Positions 1 to 4,771 of a DNA stretch of 8,477 bases are shown piece after piece (the first letter of the stretch is position 1; each line of letters opens with the position of its first letter). The position numbers were made by a program, and so were the translations under genes. The stretch is from positions 1-8,477 of the forward strand of contig CAJQNH010000078.1 of assembly GCA_905479615.1 (NCBI GenBank). Direction: 5' to 3'. The notes under the pieces are model-generated. The model was given only the letters and a program-made list of their open reading frames with translations. It ran no database searches and was not told where the DNA came from. The DNA is from an uncultured Eudoraea sp. (GTDB taxonomy: Bacteria > Bacteroidota > Bacteroidia > Flavobacteriales > Flavobacteriaceae).

Positions 1-1346
1 AGCGATTTATCATTATGGGTGAAGTTTCTCTAGACGGTAGCCTTCAACCCATAAAAGGAGCGCTGCCTATTGCCCTAAAAGCCAGGGATGAAGGTTTTAA
101 AGGGTTTATTCTTCCCAAAGTAAACTCGCGTGAAGCGGCCATCGTGGAAGGCCTGGAAGTATTTGGGGTTGAAAAGATAGCTGAAGTTATAGATTACTTT
201 GACAAAGGCGTTCCTTTAGAACAAACCCATATTGATATTAGTGTAGCGTTTTATAAAAATCTGGAATTTCCTGAACATGATTTCTCGGACGTAAAAGGAC
301 AGGAAAGTATAAAAAGATGTATGGAAATTGCCGCCGCCGGGGGGCATAATATTATTCTGATTGGACCGCCCGGGGCCGGTAAAACCATGTTGGCTAAGCG
401 ACTACCTTCTATTCTGCCCCCTATGACCTTACAGGAAGCCCTGGAAACCACCAAAATACATAGTGTTGTAGGAAAGGTTAAAAACATGGGTTTAATATGC
501 CAGCGGCCTTTTAGAAGTCCGCATCATACCATTTCTGATGTGGCCCTCGTCGGAGGTGGCGCCTACCCACAACCTGGGGAAATTTCGCTATCGCATAACG
601 GGGTGTTGTTCCTGGACGAATTGCCGGAATTTAAGCGAGGTGTGTTAGAAGTAATGCGGCAACCCTTGGAAGACAGGGAAGTCACCATTTCCAGAGCACG
701 TTTTACGGTGACTTATCCTTCCAGCTTTATGCTGGTGGCCAGTATGAACCCAAGTCCGTCTGGCTATTTCAACGATCCCAGTGCACCAGTGACGTCTTCT
801 CCAATGGAAATGCAGCGCTATTTAGGGAAGATTTCCGGACCGTTATTAGATCGAATTGACATCCATATAGAAGTAACCCCTGTTCCTTTTGAAAAACTTT
901 CTGAAGACCGAAAAGGGGAGGGGAGTATCGCCATTCGAAAACGGGTGACTGCAGCCCGAGAGATACAGACAGAACGTTTTGAGGGTTTAGAAATGGTACA
1001 TTATAATGCCCAGATGAAACCAAAACAGATTCGGGGATTCTGCAAGTTGGACAAGACATCTCTTGCATTACTTAAGAATGCGATGAAAAGACTGAACCTT
1101 TCTGCAAGGGCCTATGACCGGATTTTGAAGGTTGCCAGAACCATTGCCGACTTAGAAGGCGCCAGTACTATCAAAGGTCATCACATAGGCGAAGCTATTC
1201 AGTACCGAAGTTTGGACAGGGAGGGATGGTTAGGGTTAGATACGAGCGTGACACTCGCGCTAGCTGTGGGGGATAACGAAATACGAAATTTGAAATGCGA
1301 AGTAAGAGGTGGAAAATACGAAGTAGCGTTGACCTTGTACCTCTAA
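1..1346 (+). CDS. yifB: YifB/ComM family Mg-chelatase-like AAA+ ATPase, 5'-truncated by window edge, with abnormal C-terminal extension
   Basis: The frame is open from base 3 and continues upstream of the window, so the ATG at 15 is internal; from family length I estimate about 105 residues are missing. Numbering from that ATG, the end of the N-terminal ChlI/Lon-protease-like domain (about 1-75) is followed by the AAA+ core with Walker A GPPGAGKT (117-124), Walker B VLFLDE (197-202) and LLDRIDIH with a probable arginine finger, then the Mg-chelatase C-terminal domain. The family relative ComM is a helicase promoting branch migration in natural transformation; that role here is inferred. The loop that is Cys-rich in proteobacterial homologues reads NPSPSGYF, which I recall as usual in Bacteroidota. 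Family members normally end near SLDREGWxG, here residue 407. This frame runs 36 residues further through repeat DNA, and that tail is probably not a conserved domain. Confidence 0.93.
   Translation, partial: RFIIMGEVSLDGSLQPIKGALPIALKARDEGFKGFILPKVNSREAAIVEGLEVFGVEKIAEVIDYFDKGVPLEQTHIDISVAFYKNLEFPEHDFSDVKGQESIKRCMEIAAAGGHNIILIGPPGAGKTMLAKRLPSILPPMTLQEALETTKIHSVVGKVKNMGLICQRPFRSPHHTISDVALVGGGAYPQPGEISLSHNGVLFLDELPEFKRGVLEVMRQPLEDREVTISRARFTVTYPSSFMLVASMNPSPSGYFNDPSAPVTSSPMEMQRYLGKISGPLLDRIDIHIEVTPVPFEKLSEDRKGEGSIAIRKRVTAAREIQTERFEGLEMVHYNAQMKPKQIRGFCKLDKTSLALLKNAMKRLNLSARAYDRILKVARTIADLEGASTIKGHHIGEAIQYRSLDREGWLGLDTSVTLALAVGDNEIRNLKCEVRGGKYEVALTLYL
1213..1266 (+). repeat. 54-bp imperfect direct repeat, copy A (inside yifB 3' end)
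   Basis: This stretch runs from the codons for LDREGW of yifB to a TAGCTG end. It aligns without gaps to 1388-1441 at 46 of 54 positions, and the last 15 bases (CTCGCGCTAGCTG plus two flanking bases) are nearly invariant. In copy A the position corresponding to the TAG stop of copy B reads TTA, so translation continues. The inner part around 1250 forms a short imperfect palindrome (GAGCG TGA CACTC). Confidence 0.8.
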
Positions 1347-1363
1347 CCTTCTACTTCAAATTT
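1275..1363. repeat. Inverted pair of degenerate 7-nt-periodic arrays at the end of yifB
   Basis: From 1275 the plus strand reads as successive 7-mers AACGAAA, TACGAAA, TTTGAAA, TGCGAAG, TAAGAGG, TGGAAAA, TACGAAG. From 1363 backwards the minus strand reads similarly as TTGAAGT, AGAAGGT, TAGAGGT, ACAAGGT. The two arrays form an inverted repeat: 1286-1310 pairs with 1339-1363 at about 19 of 25 positions across a 28-nt loop, so a transcript could fold into a long imperfect hairpin over the yifB stop codon. Similar TACGAAG-type runs are, from memory, common between genes in Flavobacteriia. No T-tract follows, so I do not call it an intrinsic terminator. Confidence 0.6.
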
Positions 1364-1387
1364 AATTCCCATGCCATATTGGGAGCC

Positions 1388-1441
1388 TGGACAGGGAAGG
1401 ATGGTTTGGGTAGGACACGATCGTAACGCTCGCGCTAGCTG
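1388..1441 (+). repeat. 54-bp imperfect direct repeat, copy B, encoding a canonical YifB-like end and stop
   Basis: This matches copy A at 46 of 54 positions, 175 bp downstream. Read in the corresponding frame, the segment from 1372 gives HIGSLDREGWFG followed by TAG (the stop falls near 1411). That is the expected family terminus, with about six codons missing between HIG and SLD compared with yifB. It therefore looks like a degraded duplicate of the yifB 3' end rather than an unrelated repeat. There is no intact gene in 1347-1516; the remainder is low-complexity intergenic DNA between the convergent yifB and rlmF, without a clear T-tailed terminator. Confidence 0.65.
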
Positions 1442-1498
1442 GGGTCAGCGATTGAACTTGATCGTTGGTTTGCAGGTTTGTTCTGAATTTTAGCGTTT

Positions 1499-1508
1499 GT
1501 TGTGCACA
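1499..1508. repeat. 10-bp arm (GTTGTGCACA) left of rlmF, inverted relative to 2546-2555
   Basis: GTTGTGCACA lies eight bases beyond the rlmF stop codon; its exact reverse complement TGTGCACAAC lies at 2546-2555, upstream of the rlmF start. The core TGTGCACA is itself palindromic, so the match is less surprising than ten independent bases. It could be an operator-like palindrome, remnants of element ends, or chance. Confidence 0.35.
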
Positions 1509-1516
1509 TCTTAATT

Positions 1517-2485
1517 CTATAGTAGTGTTTTCCATCTGGTTTCTCTCCACTCTTTTTGTTCTACGCTGGAAAGAAATGTCCAGGCTACAATTCGGGTAGA
1601 TTTATTACCTGTTCCCATGGGAATCGTTTTGATCTGATTAGTTTCAATTTTTTCTAATATTTTATAAATTCCTTTAAGATTAGATTGTTTTGATACTAAA
1701 GTTGAAAACCAGTAACAGTTTTTAGAGATTTTTTTACTTTCTCCAATCATATTCTGAATAAATTGATATTCTCCACCATCACATATTAGTTCATTGCTGA
1801 TTCCTGCAAAATTGAGTTCAGGTGTTTTTACTTTTTTTCCCGATAGATTCTTTATTTTTCTTCGAGTTCCTTTTTGAGCATCCTCAATCGAAGAATGAAA
1901 AGGAGGATTACATATAGTTAAATCAATTTTATCTTCTTTGCCTATTATGCCGCGAAAAACATCTTTTGGATTTTTTTGTAATCTACATTCAACATTACCT
2001 TTAAGGGATGAATTAGAATTGACAATATTCTGCGCTGATGCAATCGATTTTGGATCAATATCCGAACCAATAAATTTCCAGTCGTATTCTGTAACTCCAA
2101 TAATTGGGTAAATGCAACTAGCCCCCAGACCAATATCAAGACAAGTGATTTTATCACCAAATGGGATCGTACCAAAATTGCTTTCGCCTAATAAATCAGC
2201 AATATGATGAATGTAATTTGCTCTTCCAGGTATTGGAGGGCATAAATTTTCATTTGGGAACTCCCAGCTCTCTATTCCGTAATATTGTTTTAGTATTGCT
2301 TTATTTAAAAGTTTTACCGCATATAGATTTGAAAAATCGACTGAATCGACTCCAAATTTATTAGGTTTTACATATTTTTTCAACTCAGGTATAGCGGTTG
2401 TTAATGCCCTTAAATCATATCTTTCTCGGTTTTTGTTACGAGAATGTAGCCTTGCTTTTTCTTGTTTATTTTTTTTCAAAGACAT
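1517..2485 (-). CDS. rlmF: 23S rRNA (adenine(1618)-N(6))-methyltransferase RlmF
   Basis: This 322-residue protein is full length for the family (E. coli RlmF/YbiN is about 308). RlmF transfers a methyl group from SAM to N6 of A1618 in 23S rRNA. It shows the N-terminal family block LHSRNKNRERYDL, then CPPIPGR (82-88) and YIHHIADLL (91-99). Next come the SAM-binding motif LDIGLGASCIYP (116-127), an acidic SDID (141-144) for the ribose, and the catalytic NPPFHSS (193-199) of N6-adenine methyltransferases. The ATG at 2483-2485 places the basic N-terminus as in homologues; no strong Shine-Dalgarno is visible, as is normal for Bacteroidota. The gene converges on yifB. It appears clearly more AT-rich than yifB and has an inverted GTTGTGCACA on either side, which may hint at separate ancestry, although the function itself is core. 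Confidence 0.93.
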   Translation of the reverse strand: MSLKKNKQEKARLHSRNKNRERYDLRALTTAIPELKKYVKPNKFGVDSVDFSNLYAVKLLNKAILKQYYGIESWEFPNENLCPPIPGRANYIHHIADLLGESNFGTIPFGDKITCLDIGLGASCIYPIIGVTEYDWKFIGSDIDPKSIASAQNIVNSNSSLKGNVECRLQKNPKDVFRGIIGKEDKIDLTICNPPFHSSIEDAQKGTRRKIKNLSGKKVKTPELNFAGISNELICDGGEYQFIQNMIGESKKISKNCYWFSTLVSKQSNLKGIYKILEKIETNQIKTIPMGTGNKSTRIVAWTFLSSVEQKEWRETRWKTLL

Positions 2486-2545
2486 GGTTTTCCGAGGTTT
2501 CTTATATAGATTTTCAAGTCTTCCTACCCCTTAATTTTTTAATTG

Positions 2546-2555
2546 TGCACAACCG
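2546..2555. repeat. 10-bp arm (TGTGCACAAC) right of rlmF
   Basis: This is the partner of 1499-1508. With the preceding T it forms the perfect 10-bp palindrome TTGTGCACAA (2545-2554), 60 bp upstream of the rlmF start codon, where a repressor could bind. CACAAC (2550-2555) can also pair with GTTGTG (2574-2579), giving a 6-bp stem with an 18-nt loop. The function is unknown. Confidence 0.35.
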
Positions 2556-2697
2556 TCTAGGCTATGATTTCGTTGTGGAATTCAAGATAGGATTATTCTA
2601 CTAAAAATCAGTCGTATCAAAAGTGCAAAACGTTGGGGTGGTATAAAATTGATGTTATAATGCATTTTTATTTATGTTATCTAAAGCTTGCACATTA

Positions 2698-2757
2698 GGG
2701 TGTATAACTGCAGCTATAGAATACAGATCCTTAGATAAAGCAGGGTGGTTGGCATAA
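2698..2757 (+). pseudogene. Remnant of the 3' end of a second, diverged yifB
   Basis: In the frame ending at TAA 2755-2757, positions 2710-2754 encode AAIEYRSLDKAGWLA. The intact yifB upstream encodes EAIQYRSLDREGWLG at its family-conserved end. Most codons for identical residues differ (for example Ser AGT versus TCC, Leu TTG versus TTA, Arg CGA versus AGA). The two ends are only about 60% identical in DNA, so protein-level conservation exceeds DNA similarity. That pattern fits descent from a coding yifB of a different lineage or an old duplicate, not a recent copy. Weak similarity may extend upstream to a residue run LSKACTL (from about 2677), which resembles the helix before the end of YifB, but this is uncertain. 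The terminus is in the same orientation as yifB, 1.5 kb downstream. Confidence 0.6.
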
Positions 2758-2759
2758 TT

Positions 2760-2791
2760 CAAACCCTGGAGACCTGCCTGAGGTAGGTTTG
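2760..2791 (+). terminator. Hairpin immediately after the yifB remnant stop; terminator-like but without a T-tract
   Basis: CAAACC (2760-2765) pairs perfectly with GGTTTG (2786-2791). An alternative inner stem ACCTGCC (2772-2778) pairs with GGTAGGT (2782-2788) around a TGA loop, with one G-T wobble. The position three bases after the remnant's stop codon suggests that the old gene's 3' structure was carried along. GCCATACA rather than a T-run follows, so intrinsic termination is doubtful. It shares CCTGCCTGA with the hairpin at 7162-7205. Confidence 0.4.
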
Positions 2792-2812
2792 CCATACACA
2801 ACGCATTGACAG

Positions 2813-2827
2813 CCAGTTACGAACTGG
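2813..2827. repeat. Perfect short hairpin CCAGTT-ACG-AACTGG
   Basis: A 6-bp perfect inverted repeat with a 3-nt loop lies 147 bp upstream of the TIR gene. It is not followed by a T-tract on either strand. It could be a protein-binding site or part of an intergenic repeat; no function can be assigned. Confidence 0.4.
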
Positions 2828-2852
2828 AAATAATTTAATAACATTACCAGCA

Positions 2853-2882
2853 TTGATATTTTTATTCTCTATATTAGATAAT
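2853..2882 (+). promoter_or_regulatory. Possible promoter of the TIR gene
   Basis: TTGATA (2853-2858) is followed after 16 bases by TAGATAAT (2875-2882), about 90 bp before the TIR start, inside the most AT-rich part of the gap. The match is to a generic -35/-10 pattern. The Bacteroidota TAnnTTTG box is not seen, so this is a weak prediction. Confidence 0.2.
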
Positions 2883-2973
2883 AGAGATAGAAAAATCAAA
2901 CGGAAAAATTAAGACGTTCCCCGGCTGCAAAGCATGTACTGATTTTCCTGATGAGGACTAATTTGTTAAATAA

Positions 2974-4596
2974 ATGGGTCGGAAGATAAATATATTTGTG
3001 ATCTACACCTTGGCGGATAAAGATATAATGCATCATCTTTTGAGTCATTCCGAGCCATTGAACGAAGCTTTCGATTTATCTATTTGGCACGATGATCCAA
3101 TTATTCCCGGGCAGCCCTGGAAAAGTTATTTTGAATCACGCATACATCATACCGATATATTTCTTCTCCTGGTAAGTGATGATTTCATGAATTCTCAATT
3201 TATCAAGCAGATTGAATTTAAGGCTGTCATTGACAGGCATAAGGAAAACCAGTCTGTTGTCATCCCGATAATTGTTGATAATTGTCAATGGGATATTGAT
3301 TTTAAGTTAATAGACTACGAATTCAATCTACGTGAATTACAGGTATTGCCGGAGGAGGGAAAGCCTATAGGGGATTGGGATTCATCTGATCAAGTATATA
3401 ATAAGGTTACTGCAGGCATAAGCACGATAATTACGCCATTTGTAGAAAATCTGTATCAGGAGGAATCCAAAAAAGAAATAGAAAAGAAGGCAGCGAATGA
3501 CATAGGCGAAAAGCAGGTAGAGATCAGTTTTACAGAAGAAGGAGAAACCGATAGAATAGCCGAGAAACCGATGAGTTCTAAGGAAGAAATTGAAGCCGTG
3601 GAGGAGAACAGACTATGGGAGGAAGCCGAAGCCAAAAGAAGGGCAGAGGTGGCAAAAAGAATTATGGAAGAAGCAGAAGCATCGGCCAAAAGAAGAGTCG
3701 AGGAGGATAGATTATGGGAAGAAGCTATGGCCAAAAGAAGAGCAGAGAAGGAGAAGAGGATTAGGGAAGGTGAGGAAGCATCGACCAATAAAAAAGCAGA
3801 GGAGAAGAAAAGAAGTAAGGAAGAGGAAGAAACCAGGAGAAATACCGGGGAAGAGAACGGATTTGATGAAACAGCAGAAGCGGCAACTATTCTAAGAGCC
3901 GAACAGGAGAAAATACATAAGGAAGAAGTGAAGGCCAAGCAGCATGCCGAAGAAGAAAATCGGATAAAATTTGCAGCTGAAGCCAACAGGAAAGTTGAAG
4001 GAACGCAACAGGGGAAAGACACCAATATAAAAAAAAGAGTGCTTACGGTATCTCTTGCAGTAGTACTTGTTAGTGTGGCAATATGGGCTTTTTCAGTATT
4101 TAATACGGGCTCCGAAAAACCTGTACCCACTTTGCCAAAAGTTAAAACAGCAGATATTAAGGATTCTATTGCTTTGGAAAAAACTAGTATTGATTCCTTG
4201 AATAAGGTAACGCCTCTTGCAAAATTAGTTGTTGGTGATCTCTACGATGGAGGAATTATTTTTGTAATTAATGATTCTAACAATACTGGCAAAATCGCAC
4301 ATCTTGAAGACGCCGGACCAATGCCATGGAAAAATGCTGCTAAAATTCACGAGCAATTAGGTGAGGGATGGAGATTGCCCACTTTCGATGAATTAAGAAT
4401 AATGTACCAGGTTATAGGACAGGGCGGAACTAATAGCGGTGAATTTGCTGATGAACTGTATTGGAGTGCCACTGCTTATGATAATAACCAGGCGCGTCTT
4501 ATAAGATTTCGAGATGGCAATACATCATATCATTACAATAAAAATGTAGCACACCGGAAATTTAAAGTTAGAGCAATTCGCGATTTTAGGCGATAA
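2974..4596 (+). CDS. TIR domain / coiled-coil / transmembrane / DUF1566 (Lcl-like) receptor-like protein
   Basis: This 540-residue protein is of unusual architecture. Residues 4-155 form a bacterial TIR domain: beta-A KINIFVIYT, IWHDDPIIPGQPW (38-49), IFLLLVSDDFMNSQF (62-76), and VIPIIVDNCQW (96-106). E81 in the helix after SQF is the likely NADase-type catalytic Glu. Residues 160-345 are a charged, Lys/Glu/Arg-rich coiled coil with a 33-residue tandem repeat (210-275). Residues 355-376 are a single hydrophobic helix preceded by KKR, which predicts N-in/C-out topology. Residues 419-538 resemble DUF1566/Lcl C-terminal domains (YDGGIIF, GWRLPTFDEL, YWSAT, VRAIRDF). The in-frame TAA just before the ATG fixes the start. 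TIR domains often cleave NAD or make signalling nucleotides in bacterial immunity; here a sensor-to-TIR signalling role is inferred. No partner effector is adjacent. An envelope-stress or adhesion role is equally possible. Confidence 0.85.
   Translation: MGRKINIFVIYTLADKDIMHHLLSHSEPLNEAFDLSIWHDDPIIPGQPWKSYFESRIHHTDIFLLLVSDDFMNSQFIKQIEFKAVIDRHKENQSVVIPIIVDNCQWDIDFKLIDYEFNLRELQVLPEEGKPIGDWDSSDQVYNKVTAGISTIITPFVENLYQEESKKEIEKKAANDIGEKQVEISFTEEGETDRIAEKPMSSKEEIEAVEENRLWEEAEAKRRAEVAKRIMEEAEASAKRRVEEDRLWEEAMAKRRAEKEKRIREGEEASTNKKAEEKKRSKEEEETRRNTGEENGFDETAEAATILRAEQEKIHKEEVKAKQHAEEENRIKFAAEANRKVEGTQQGKDTNIKKRVLTVSLAVVLVSVAIWAFSVFNTGSEKPVPTLPKVKTADIKDSIALEKTSIDSLNKVTPLAKLVVGDLYDGGIIFVINDSNNTGKIAHLEDAGPMPWKNAAKIHEQLGEGWRLPTFDELRIMYQVIGQGGTNSGEFADELYWSATAYDNNQARLIRFRDGNTSYHYNKNVAHRKFKVRAIRDFRR
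3601..3798 (+). repeat. Two tandem 99-bp units encoding a 33-residue coiled-coil repeat
   Basis: Unit 1 (3601-3699, residues 210-242) and unit 2 (3700-3798, residues 243-275) align without gaps with 21 of 33 residues identical, including the RLWEEA and AKRRAE blocks. More degenerate Glu/Lys-rich sequence continues to about residue 345. The unit is a multiple of three, so copy-number change would alter coil length without a frameshift. The base bias of this segment also creates a long spurious frame on the opposite strand. Confidence 0.75.
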
Positions 4597-4700
4597 CCAG
4601 CAGAATTAGCATCAAATTAATTGTTTTATATATCCACCACATTAGATAGAGTCGCTTATGGTATAGTAAGTGGACTATTTCCTGTTAGTTTTAGATTGAT

Positions 4701-4733
4701 TTTGAGTCTTTATATATTAATTCAATATATTCG
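4701..4733 (+). promoter_or_regulatory. Candidate Bacteroidota-type promoter of the sulfatase gene
   Basis: TTTG (4701-4704) and TATATTCG (4726-4733) lie 21 bases apart. The known Bacteroidota consensus is TTTG about 19 bases before TAnnTTTG; the downstream box differs at one defined position. Initiation would fall near 4740, leaving a short leader before the start codon. It lies in an AT-rich 175-bp gap after the TIR gene, supporting separate transcription. Confidence 0.35.
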
Positions 4734-4771
4734 TTTACAAAAACTATATACCATTGTTGTAAACAATAAAT

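Larger units (their letters stand above)
2486..2973. other. 488-bp divergent intergenic region between rlmF and the TIR gene
   Basis: No intact gene is supported here. The two flanking genes diverge, so the region must carry the promoters for both. It contains the TTGTGCACAA palindrome (2545-2554), a remnant of a yifB 3' end (about 2698-2757), a hairpin right after the remnant's stop (2760-2791), a second perfect hairpin (2813-2827) and a weaker inverted repeat TCTCTAT/ATAGAGA (2866-2872 with 2881-2887). The mixture of gene debris and palindromes suggests repeated rearrangement. Confidence 0.7.

Noticed and set aside
1362..1550. 62-codon minus-strand frame overlapping the rlmF 3' end
   Set aside because: It is the reverse reading of repeat copy B, with no start signal and overlap with rlmF.
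2398..2604. Plus-strand frame antisense to the rlmF start
   Set aside because: It has no recognisable domain and runs through the rlmF N-terminus and its upstream region.
2540..2830. Integron attC-like site formed by ACAAC/GTTGT motifs
   Set aside because: The motifs do not fit the RYYYAAC/GTTRRRY core pairs, and the arms are too far apart and interrupted by the yifB remnant.
3590..3895. 101-codon plus-strand frame overlapping the coiled coil
   Set aside because: It is a second-frame shadow of purine-rich repeat DNA with no domain.
3456..4130. 224-codon open frame on the minus strand inside the TIR gene
   Set aside because: It is a Ser/Ala/Phe-rich antisense product of the Lys/Glu-rich coiled coil; the plus-strand gene has clear domains at both ends.
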